Assembly (NCBI RefSeq): GCF_011090185.1
Contig: NZ_JAAFGS010000003.1
Span: forward strand, 62,001-126,000
Length of the DNA stretch: 64,000 bases
Reading direction: 5' to 3'
DNA from: Saccharibacillus alkalitolerans
GTDB taxonomy: Bacteria; Bacillota; Bacilli; Paenibacillales; Paenibacillaceae
Shown here: positions 54,243 through 61,954 of the stretch, piece after piece
Numbering within the stretch: position 1 is the first letter of the stretch
Layout: each line of letters starts with the position of its first letter
The notes under the pieces: model-generated
Databases searched by the model: none
What the model saw: only the letters and a program-made list of their open reading frames with translations
Told to the model about the DNA's origin: nothing
Translations under genes and position numbers: made by a program

Positions 54243-55251
54243 TGATATCATCTCCTCCGCCGCGCGCGATGATAATCTCGCCCGCTTCTTCCAGCTTACG
54301 GATAATCGTTACGATGCGAGTCTGCGCTTCTTCGACGTCACGCAGCCGCACGGGTCCCATGAATTCCATTTCTTCCCGGAACGTTTCGGCCATCCGTTTG
54401 GACATATTTTTGAACACGACTTCGCGGACTTCTTCGCTGGCGACTTTGAGCGCGAGCTGCAGATCCGCATTTTCGACGTCGCGGATAATGCGTTGAATGG
54501 AACGGTCGTCGATATTGACGATGTCCTCGAATACGAACATTCTCTTTTTGATTTCTTCCGCCAGTTCCGGATCCTGGATTTCGAGCGCGTCCAAAATCGT
54601 ACGCTCGGTGCCCCGATCGACCCCGTTCAGGATCGAAACGATCGATTCGATGCCGCCCGCCGTCGCAAAGTCCTGCGTGACGGTCGAAGACAGCTTCTGC
54701 TCGAGCACCCGCTCGACCTGGGCGATGACTTCCGGCGAAGTGCTGTCCATCATGGCGATCCGTCTCGCCACTTCGGCCTGCTTTTCCTGAGGAAGCGAGG
54801 ACAGAATCACCGAGGCTTGATCGAACTGCAGATAAGAAAGCACGAGCGCAATCGTCTGCGGATTTTCGTTCTGGATAAAGTTCAAGATTTGGCCCGGATC
54901 GGCTTTGCGGGCAAAGTCGAACGGACGAACCTGAAGCGTAGCGGTAAGTCGGTTGATGACTTCGAGCGCCTTTTGTTCGCCGAGCGCTTTTTGCAGGATA
55001 TCCTTGGCGTAGTTGATACCGCCCTGCGAAATATATTCCTGCGCCAGACAGATTTGATGAAATTCGGCAAGCACCGAATCTTTCTCCGCGCTGTCCACCT
55101 TGCGGACGTTGGCGATCTCGAGCGTAAGCTGCTCGATTTCCTCGTCTCTAAGATGTTTGAATATTTGGGCCGAGACTTCCGGCCCGAGCGAGATCAGCAG
55201 AATGGCGGCTTTCTGCCGTCCGCTTAACGTTTGCGCGCTTGCTTTAGCCAC
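54235..55251 (-). CDS. fliG: Flagellar motor switch protein FliG
   Basis: C-ring rotor protein that meets the stator. 338 aa: N-terminal FliF-binding domain, middle domain with ENPQTIALVLSYLQ (an EHPQ-type motif with Asn for His), Gly-Gly hinge, C-terminal torque helix rich in charges (RTILDALEIQDPELAEEIKK). GTG start at 55251 with AGGAG about 9 nt upstream. Confidence 0.97.
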   Translation of the reverse strand: MAKASAQTLSGRQKAAILLISLGPEVSAQIFKHLRDEEIEQLTLEIANVRKVDSAEKDSVLAEFHQICLAQEYISQGGINYAKDILQKALGEQKALEVINRLTATLQVRPFDFARKADPGQILNFIQNENPQTIALVLSYLQFDQASVILSSLPQEKQAEVARRIAMMDSTSPEVIAQVERVLEQKLSSTVTQDFATAGGIESIVSILNGVDRGTERTILDALEIQDPELAEEIKKRMFVFEDIVNIDDRSIQRIIRDVENADLQLALKVASEEVREVVFKNMSKRMAETFREEMEFMGPVRLRDVEEAQTRIVTIIRKLEEAGEIIIARGGGDDIIV

Positions 55252-55263
55252 ACTTGTTCACTC

Positions 55264-56853
55264 CTATTCATCGGCTAACCATGTGCGCAGCAGATTGACG
55301 AACTCATCCGGTTTCTTTTTGGCGAGCGACTCAAGCTGTTTCCGCATCTGGCTTTCTCCGCTGACCGTATCGAGGTTAATGGACGGCATCTCCGCCGGCG
55401 TAGGCAGCTCCATTTCTTCGAGCAGCTCTTCTTCGCGGTTCTTTCTTCTGCGGCGCACGATCAGGAAGATCGCGACAGCCAGCAGGGCGGCCAATCCGCC
55501 GATAATGCTCCACAGCAGCGCTCTGGACATTCCCGCGTCCGCATCGGCCGTTTCGGTCGAAGGGATCGAAGAAAACACTGAAACTTTTTGCTGAAGCTGG
55601 GCGTCTGTATAAGTAGCTCCGGAGTCGGCAAGCGAAGCTCCGATAATGTTGACCAGAATGCCTTCGATATTTGTCCGGGTTTCGTCATTTAACGTTGTTT
55701 GGCCGGCAGGTGGTTCAACCGCTACGTTTATGGTTAAATCTCTTACGATATAGGGACTTTGTACGATTTGCTTGGTAATTTGGTTAACTTGGTAATTCAC
55801 GATTCGGTTGGAACTTTCCGAAGTCGTCTGGCCGGCCGAAGTATCCCCCGGGTAAGTCGGCACGGCTTCCGTACCGGTCCCTGCTACTCCGCTGTTCGCC
55901 GTTCCGGCTCCGGTGTAGCTCTCCTGAACGTCCTGCACGCTGATTTCGATCCCGCGCATGTTTTCTTCATCGACAGGCGTGTAGAGATTTTCGGTCGTGT
56001 TTACCTGATCGAAGTTCAACTTGGAAGCTACGAGGACGTTGACTTTATCAGCTCCCACGATGCTGCCGAGGAACATCTTGACGCTTTTTTCGATGTCGCT
56101 CTCGTACTTGCGCTGCATCGCCAGGTTATCCTGAATCGCCCCCGCGGAGCCCGCTCCAAAGCCGCTTCCCGCATTCGAGGCGTACAATTCGGTGTTATCG
56201 CTGGTAATCGTGATGTTGTCGATGGGCAAGTTCGGTACCGACGTTTTCACGAGATTGAAGTAACCGTCGATCATTTCCTGGGTCGGACGATAGCCCGGCT
56301 TAAATGTCATGACGACGGAAGCCGAAGCCTGCTCTTGATCTTCGGCGCTCGCGAACAGACTCTCCTGAGGCAAGTTCACTAACACCCTCGCGCTTTCAAC
56401 TCCGGTCATCATCTTGAGAAGGGATTCCACTTCTCCGTTCAACGCGCTCTTATACTTCACGTTAAACTCGTTCTCGGTCATGCCCAGGGCGGACGTCGTT
56501 GTCCCGAACATTTTATTGAATCCGACGGATCCGTTTTGGATAATTCCCTGCGACGCGATATCTACCCGTACCCTTGAAGCGTTTGTGCTCGGTACCGACA
56601 AGCTTTTTCCGTCAGTGCTCAGTTTATACGGAATGCCCGCCGAATCAAGGTAAGTCATGGCCGCGGCCGCATCTTCGCTGTTCAAGTCTTGAAAGGCCAC
56701 TTCATATTGGGTCTTGGAAAACTGCATGGTCAAAATCACAATCGTCAACAGCGTAATGGCGACCGTCGAGACCAGCAGAGCCTTTTGTGTTTTGCTGAGC
56801 CGATTCCAATAGCCCAAGAGCGAATCCCTTATTCGGGTCAATCTTTCGTTCAC
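55264..56853 (-). CDS. fliF: Flagellar MS-ring protein FliF
   Basis: Forms the membrane ring on which the motor is built. 529 aa: membrane helix near 25-45, ring-building motifs (YEVAFQDLNSEDAAAAMTYL, then PESLFASAEDQEQASASVV), a second membrane helix near 445-465, and a C-terminal FliG-binding tail (KKPDEFVNLLRTWLADE). GTG start at 56853; GGGGTG lies 5 nt upstream. 12 nt before fliG. Confidence 0.97.
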   Translation of the reverse strand: MNERLTRIRDSLLGYWNRLSKTQKALLVSTVAITLLTIVILTMQFSKTQYEVAFQDLNSEDAAAAMTYLDSAGIPYKLSTDGKSLSVPSTNASRVRVDIASQGIIQNGSVGFNKMFGTTTSALGMTENEFNVKYKSALNGEVESLLKMMTGVESARVLVNLPQESLFASAEDQEQASASVVMTFKPGYRPTQEMIDGYFNLVKTSVPNLPIDNITITSDNTELYASNAGSGFGAGSAGAIQDNLAMQRKYESDIEKSVKMFLGSIVGADKVNVLVASKLNFDQVNTTENLYTPVDEENMRGIEISVQDVQESYTGAGTANSGVAGTGTEAVPTYPGDTSAGQTTSESSNRIVNYQVNQITKQIVQSPYIVRDLTINVAVEPPAGQTTLNDETRTNIEGILVNIIGASLADSGATYTDAQLQQKVSVFSSIPSTETADADAGMSRALLWSIIGGLAALLAVAIFLIVRRRRKNREEELLEEMELPTPAEMPSINLDTVSGESQMRKQLESLAKKKPDEFVNLLRTWLADE

Positions 56854-56896
56854 AATTTCACCCCACTACGCAGCATTATACTTAATTAACGTTCGA

Positions 56897-57208
56897 CTAC
56901 AGTTGTGTACGCATAATTTCCTGATAAGCTTCGATCACTTTGTTTCGTACCTGGGAAGTCATTTGAAGTCCCAACAGCGCTTTCTCGGAAGTGATCATGA
57001 CCTGATCCACATTCGCTTGTCCAAGCATGAATTGCTTCCCTGTCTCGTCGGCCGTCTTTTCCATATCCGCCACGCCCTGCAGGGCATTTTGAAGATACTG
57101 TCCGAAATCCTGCATCGTGTCCTGCGGCGTAACCGTATTTTTCTCCTGCAGTCCCGCGAGCGTGCGGTTGGCTGCTTGAACCGGGTTAAACATATGATTT
57201 TGAATCAT
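56897..57208 (-). CDS. fliE: Flagellar hook-basal body complex protein FliE
   Basis: Joins the MS ring to the rod. 103 aa, with FGQYLQNALQGVADMEKTAD and VDQVMITSEKALLGLQMTSQ, and RNKVIEAYQEIMRTQL at the end. ATG at 57208 with AAAGGGAGA. Confidence 0.95.
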   Translation of the reverse strand: MIQNHMFNPVQAANRTLAGLQEKNTVTPQDTMQDFGQYLQNALQGVADMEKTADETGKQFMLGQANVDQVMITSEKALLGLQMTSQVRNKVIEAYQEIMRTQL

Positions 57209-57294
57209 CGCGATCTCCCTTTCCTGTCGGTCCGCTTAGCGGCCATATTTCCGTTGATTGTCAATGCGCCGTTCCATAGCGTCAAGCCCAAGCT

Positions 57295-57747
57295 TTATTT
57301 GCCGATTTGCAGAGCTTTCGTAATCATGGCTTTCGTCGCGTTCAATGCGGTTACGTTGGCTTCGTAAGAACGCGTCGCCGAGATCATGTCGACCATTTCC
57401 TTGGCGATGTCCACGTTCGGCATCTGCACGTAACCGTTCTCGTCCGCATCCGGGTGAGTCGGGTTATAGACCAACTTGAACGGCTCTTTGTCTTCCTGGA
57501 TCGCAGTTACTTTCACCCCGCTCGCCGAGCTCTTGCCGTTCATGGCCGCATTCAGCGTCTTGGCGAACGGCGTCTGGTTGTTTTCCGACAAGACGGCCAC
57601 TTTCCGCTTATAAGGTTGAACCTTTCCGTCGATCACCTGAGCTCTCGTCGTATCGGCGTTCGCAATGTTGGACGAGATGATATCCATCCGCAGGCGCTGC
57701 GCCGTAAGAGCGGAGGCGTTGACGTCAAATCCGCTGCTGATTCTCAT
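57295..57747 (-). CDS. flgC: Flagellar basal body rod protein FlgC
   Basis: Proximal rod protein. 150 aa: starts DVNASALTAQRLRMDIISSN, then IANADTT, and ends YEANVTALNATKAMITKALQ. ATG at 57747 with GGAGGT about 10 nt upstream; 2 nt after flgB. Confidence 0.96.
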   Translation of the reverse strand: MRISSGFDVNASALTAQRLRMDIISSNIANADTTRAQVIDGKVQPYKRKVAVLSENNQTPFAKTLNAAMNGKSSASGVKVTAIQEDKEPFKLVYNPTHPDADENGYVQMPNVDIAKEMVDMISATRSYEANVTALNATKAMITKALQIGK

Positions 57748-57749
57748 TG

Positions 57750-58154
57750 TTATGCGTTACCTCCCAGCGCCGTGCGCATCATTTTGATTTGGTGATTGAC
57801 TTCTTCGATGTACGTGTTGTAACGGAGCTGATTCTCTGCCAACGACGTCATTTCGCTGTCGATGTCCACGTTGTTCATATTGTTATTCATGGCCGTGCTC
57901 TTATCGGTAGTGATCTTGGCGGTAGGAATGGAACCGGAACCGATCGCGATATGCCGGGGATTCGTCATCCGACCCTTAATCGAACTTACACCGTTCATTT
58001 CCGATTGAAGCAGGCTTTCGAACGACACTTCGGAACGCTTGAAATACGGCGTATCCGCGTTCGCAATGTTGTTGGAAATGACTTGTTGTCTCGTGTTCGA
58101 CGCATCGATTGCGCTGCGCAGGCGGTTAAAACCGGTATCGTTCAAAATATTCAT
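57750..58154 (-). CDS. flgB: Flagellar basal body rod protein FlgB
   Basis: Proximal rod protein and first gene of the operon. 134 aa with RQQVISNNIANADTPYFKRS and EMTSLAENQLRYNTYIEEVN. The start is ATG at 58154, 8 nt after GGGAG; a GTG three codons upstream overlaps that site. In B. subtilis codY directly precedes flgB; here it does not. Confidence 0.96.
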   Translation of the reverse strand: MNILNDTGFNRLRSAIDASNTRQQVISNNIANADTPYFKRSEVSFESLLQSEMNGVSSIKGRMTNPRHIAIGSGSIPTAKITTDKSTAMNNNMNNVDIDSEMTSLAENQLRYNTYIEEVNHQIKMMRTALGGNA

Positions 58155-58360
58155 CGATTCCACTCCCTTAGTTAATAAGCCTTGTGCATTCTATAAATTT
58201 TACAAAATCAAATTCGGCCAAAGTGCCCGCTTGCTCTCTAGCTCTGCCGAACTATCAAATATGCCCTGTACTACACCATCATTTGGAAATTCGCCCACTG
58301 GTGCAACTGTATAATGTCTAATCTAAGTTTCTTCGAGTTGGGCCTATAAAACAATGAGAA
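58155..58360 (-). promoter_or_regulatory. Upstream region of the fla/che operon
   Basis: About 200 nt between the hslU terminator and flgB, part of a 373 nt gene-free stretch. It must hold the main fla/che promoter unless transcription enters from hslU. I find no sigma-A site with two good boxes at 16-18 bp. AT-rich sequence at 58190-58215 contains a small palindrome ATTTT-GT-AAAAT. Confidence 0.4.
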
Positions 58361-58399
58361 AAAAGCCCTATCTTTCCCTAGTTGAAAGACAGGGCTTTT
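58361..58399 (-). terminator. Terminator between hslU and flgB
   Basis: Arms of 16 nt (AAAAGCCCTATCTTTC and GAAAGACAGGGCTTTT) pair with one mismatch around a 7 nt loop, with T runs on both sides, so it may work on both strands. It separates the hslU transcript from the fla/che operon. Confidence 0.85.
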
Positions 58400-58527
58400 T
58401 CTTATTTTGATTTGCTTTCCGCAAGCCTAAATTTCATTCGAAAAAAGAAGGGGCTTTCAAAGCCGGTTCCCGGAGTCAAACAAAAGCTCGCCTTTTTTTG
58501 CCAATTAAGTGAACTTCAAAAATGCGT

Positions 58528-59940
58528 TCACAAAATGTATTGGCTTAGGTCGCGATCTTTTGCGATGTCGGCAAGTTTTTCCCGCACGTATTCCGGAGTA
58601 ATCGTCATTTGCTCTAAATTAAGTTCAGGCGCCTCGAAAGAAAGATCTTCGAGAAGCTTTTCCAAAATGGTATGCAGGCGACGCGCGCCGATATTCTCGG
58701 TATTCTGGTTGACCGAAGCCGCAATGCTCGCAATTTCCCGAATCGCTTCTTCGGAAAAGCCGATTTCGATATTTTCCGTTTTGAGCAGATCCACGTACTG
58801 CTTGGTCAGCGCGTTTTGCGGCTCGGTCAGAATCGCAATAAAGTCTTCTAGCGTGAGGCTCTCCAATTCGACCCGGATCGGGAACCGTCCCTGAAGTTCC
58901 GGAATGAGATCGGAAGGCTTCGATACATGAAAAGCGCCAGCAGCGATAAACAGAACGTAATCCGTCTTCACCGGGCCGTACTTCGTCATAATGGTCGAAC
59001 CTTCGACAATAGGAAGGATATCCCGTTGCACGCCTTCGCGCGATACGTCGGGTCCATGGCCGCGTCCGCTGCCGGCAACCTTGTCGATTTCGTCGATAAA
59101 GATAATGCCGGACTGCTCGGCTCGGCGCACCGCTTCTTGATTGACGTCGTCCATGTCGATCAGCTTGGACGCTTCCTCGTGTGTCAGCGCTTTGCGCGCC
59201 TCGCGGATCGGCAGCTTGCGACGTTTGGTTCGCTTAGGCAGAAAACTGCCGAGCATCTCCTGGATGTTGCCCATCTGCTCGTTGCCCTGCCCCGCCAGCA
59301 TATCGAACATGTTCGGCATCGCGTCTTCGACGTCGATCTCGATTACGTCGTCCTCCAGCTTCCCGGCCAACAAGTCGAAGCGCACCTTGCGGCGGCGTTC
59401 GCTGAGACTGCCCTCTTCGTACGCGGTTTTCTCCGGCTCGGGTTCCGGCGCGGTTTTTCCCTGGCCGCCAAACAGCATTTCGAACGGATTGCGCTGCGAA
59501 GACGAAGATTTGGCCGCAGGAACCAAAATTTCGACAATTCGCTCGTTCGCCATTTCCTCGGCACGGTCTTTGACCTTCTCCGTACGCTCCGCTTTGACCA
59601 TCCGAATCGACGTCTCAACCAGATCGCGTACCATCGCTTCCACGTCGCGTCCCACATAACCGACTTCCGTGAATTTTGTCGCTTCCACCTTGATGAACGG
59701 CGCGCCGACAAGTTTCGCCAAACGCCGCGCGATTTCGGTTTTTCCGACGCCGGTAGGCCCGATCATCAGAATGTTTTTCGGAACCACTTCGTCCCGCGTT
59801 TCTTCGGGCAGCAGATTGCGACGGTAACGGTTGCGCAAAGCGACGGCGACCGAACGTTTCGCTTTCTTCTGCCCCACGATGTACTTGTCCAATTCCGCCA
59901 CGATTTCCCGCGGTGTCAGGGCTTCGTTTTTCATAGCCAT
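58528..59940 (-). CDS. hslU: ATP-dependent protease ATPase subunit HslU (ClpY)
   Basis: AAA+ unfoldase partner of HslV. 470 aa: Walker [17 protein letters not shown] near residue 63, [14 protein letters not shown], intermediate domain (about 110-250), Walker [14 protein letters not shown], sensor region GRFPIRVEL, and a C-terminal end RDLSQYIL that inserts into HslV. ATG at 59940 with GGAGGG at 8 nt. Confidence 0.97.
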   Translation of the reverse strand: MAMKNEALTPREIVAELDKYIVGQKKAKRSVAVALRNRYRRNLLPEETRDEVVPKNILMIGPTGVGKTEIARRLAKLVGAPFIKVEATKFTEVGYVGRDVEAMVRDLVETSIRMVKAERTEKVKDRAEEMANERIVEILVPAAKSSSSQRNPFEMLFGGQGKTAPEPEPEKTAYEEGSLSERRRKVRFDLLAGKLEDDVIEIDVEDAMPNMFDMLAGQGNEQMGNIQEMLGSFLPKRTKRRKLPIREARKALTHEEASKLIDMDDVNQEAVRRAEQSGIIFIDEIDKVAGSGRGHGPDVSREGVQRDILPIVEGSTIMTKYGPVKTDYVLFIAAGAFHVSKPSDLIPELQGRFPIRVELESLTLEDFIAILTEPQNALTKQYVDLLKTENIEIGFSEEAIREIASIAASVNQNTENIGARRLHTILEKLLEDLSFEAPELNLEQMTITPEYVREKLADIAKDRDLSQYIL

Positions 59941-60025
59941 TAGCCATACCCTCCACTCTTAGGATATGCGCGCAAACTGCGCGGGATCGCCCCGTCGTCT
60001 GTGCACACCCCTGTAATTGTTGGCG

Positions 60026-60565
60026 TTAAAGTTCTTCGACGATAATGTTGTCGTTTGTATAGACGCAAATTTCGGCGGCGATCTTCAGGGAAGCATGAGC
60101 GATTTCCTTGGCTTCGAGTTCCGCATGGCGCTTGAGCGCGCGGGCTGCCGACAGGGCGAAGTTGCCTCCCGAGCCGATAGCGATAATGTCGTCGTCGGGC
60201 TCGATGATTTCTCCGTTGCCCGAAATGAGCAGCATGCCGTCCTTATCCATAACGATCATCAGCGCTTCGAGCTTGCGCAGCATCTGATCGGTCCGCCATT
60301 CTTTGACCAACTCGACGGCCGCACGCTGCAGGTTGCCCTGATGTTCTTCCAGCTTGGCTTCGAATTTTTCGAACAGCGTAATGGCGTCGCCGACGGAACC
60401 GGCGAATCCCGCAAGCACCTGGCCGCGGTACAGCCGGCGCACCTTCTTCGCATGCTGCTTCATGATGACGTTTTGCCCCATGGTCACCTGGCCGTCGCCG
60501 GCGATGGCCGCTTTGCCGTTCTTGCGAACGGCGCAAATAGTCGTCGCGTGGAACGAGATTTCCAT
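60026..60565 (-). CDS. hslV: ATP-dependent protease subunit HslV (ClpQ)
   Basis: Proteolytic dodecamer of HslUV. 179 aa: [20 protein letters not shown], then [12 protein letters not shown] and [19 protein letters not shown], and [16 protein letters not shown]. The N-terminus reads MEISFHATT: the Thr pair that begins the mature E. coli enzyme is at residues 8-9. The B. subtilis protein (MSSFHATT) was reported to use its N-terminal serine. Here residue 2 is Glu, so the nucleophile is uncertain. The start ATG at 60565 is firm, with GGAGG 6 nt upstream. Confidence 0.96.
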   Translation of the reverse strand: MEISFHATTICAVRKNGKAAIAGDGQVTMGQNVIMKQHAKKVRRLYRGQVLAGFAGSVGDAITLFEKFEAKLEEHQGNLQRAAVELVKEWRTDQMLRKLEALMIVMDKDGMLLISGNGEIIEPDDDIIAIGSGGNFALSAARALKRHAELEAKEIAHASLKIAAEICVYTNDNIIVEEL

Positions 60566-60599
60566 CGTAATCCTCCTTTTCCCGCAAACGCGGATTGCA

Positions 60600-61934
60600 T
60601 TAGCTGCGGACGCCGTTCAGCGATTGTTCCGCCGTGAAGGACGACAAACGATCGAGCGCCCGCATCGCCAGAGCTTCGTTTTTGTCTTTTTTGTTGCGGA
60701 TTTTCTGTTCGAGCTTCGGCAGCAGACCGAAGTTGGCGTTCATCGGCTGGAAATGATCCGGATCGGCCGTCGTGATATAACGCGCCATGCCGCCGAGCGT
60801 CGTTTCTTCCGGGAACACGATCGGCTCGCGTCCCAATGCCAGATGCGCCGCGTTGATGCCGGCGATCAGTCCGGAAGCCGCCGATTCGACATAGCCTTCC
60901 ACGCCCGTCATCTGTCCGGCGAAGAACAGGTTCGGCTTGTTTTTGCACTGGTAGGTCGGCTCGAGCAGCTTCGGCGAATTGATGAACGTGTTGCGATGCA
61001 TGACGCCGTAGCGGACGATGTCCACGTTCTCCAGACCCGGAATCATCTGGAACACCCGCTTCTGCTCGCCCCATTTCAGATGCGTCTGGAATCCGACAAG
61101 GTTGTACAGCGTGCCCGCCGCGTTGTCCTGGCGCAGCTGCACGACCGCGAACGGAATTTTCCCCGTGCGCGGATCCGGCAGGCCGACCGGCTTCATCGGT
61201 CCGAACAGCGCCGTCTGGCGGCCGCGGCGCATCATGACTTCGATCGGCATGCAGCCCTCGAAATAAATTTCTTTCTCGAACTCTTTGAGCTCCGCCGTTT
61301 CCGCCGTAATCAGCGCTTCGTAGAAGCGGTCGAATTCCTCTTCGGTCATCGGGCAGTTCAGATAAGCCGCTTCTCCTTTGTCGTAGCGCGAAGCCAGATA
61401 CACTTTGTCCATGTCGATGGAGTCTTTCTCGATGATCGGCGCGGCCGCGTCGTAGAAATAGAAGTATTCCTCGCCCATGAACCCTTTGATCTGCGCGGAC
61501 AGCGCCGGCGAAGTCAGCGGTCCCGTCGCGATGACGGTAATGCCGTCCTCCGGAATTTCCGTCACTTCCTCTTCCCGCACGTCGACAAGCGGATGCTCCT
61601 TAAGCGCCTGCGTAATGCCTCCCGAAAAAAGGTCGCGGTCGACGGCAAGCGCGCCGCCCGCCGGCACCGCGCTCGCGTCGGCCTTCCCGATGACCAGCGA
61701 GTCGAGTCTGCGCATTTCTTCCTTAAGCACGCCGACCGCTCCGGTAAATCCGTTGGCGCGCAGCGAATTGCTGCAGACCAGCTCCGCGAAATAAGACGTA
61801 TGATGGGCCGGCGTCTTCACCTTCGGCCGCATCTCGTAGAGCGTGACCGGAACGCCGCGGCTGGCGATCTGCCATGCCGCCTCGCTTCCCGCCAATCCCG
61901 CTCCGATTACCGTTACCCGTTGATTGCTGCTCAC
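60600..61934 (-). CDS. trmFO: Methylenetetrahydrofolate-tRNA-(uracil-5-)-methyltransferase TrmFO
   Basis: Methylates U54 of tRNA with methylene-THF and FADH2. 444 aa: FAD site [16 protein letters not shown], conserved cysteines in [11 protein letters not shown] and [11 protein letters not shown], and a C-terminal [23 protein letters not shown] start at 61934 with AGGGGGA. Between topA and hslV; the usual xerC gene is absent. Confidence 0.97.
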   Translation of the reverse strand: MSSNQRVTVIGAGLAGSEAAWQIASRGVPVTLYEMRPKVKTPAHHTSYFAELVCSNSLRANGFTGAVGVLKEEMRRLDSLVIGKADASAVPAGGALAVDRDLFSGGITQALKEHPLVDVREEEVTEIPEDGITVIATGPLTSPALSAQIKGFMGEEYFYFYDAAAPIIEKDSIDMDKVYLASRYDKGEAAYLNCPMTEEEFDRFYEALITAETAELKEFEKEIYFEGCMPIEVMMRRGRQTALFGPMKPVGLPDPRTGKIPFAVVQLRQDNAAGTLYNLVGFQTHLKWGEQKRVFQMIPGLENVDIVRYGVMHRNTFINSPKLLEPTYQCKNKPNLFFAGQMTGVEGYVESAASGLIAGINAAHLALGREPIVFPEETTLGGMARYITTADPDHFQPMNANFGLLPKLEQKIRNKKDKNEALAMRALDRLSSFTAEQSLNGVRS

Positions 61935-61954
61935 TTCATGTTCCCCCTATATAT

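Noticed and set aside
58195-58209. CodY-box-like sequence GATTTTGTAAAATTT upstream of flgB
   Set aside because: Only 11 of 15 positions fit the consensus, in AT-rich DNA, and codY is not seen in the locus.
58260-58300. Possible sigma-D promoter (CAAA, 16 nt, GGGCATAT)
   Set aside because: The -10 box fits only 5 of 8 and the -35 lacks the first T; not reliable.
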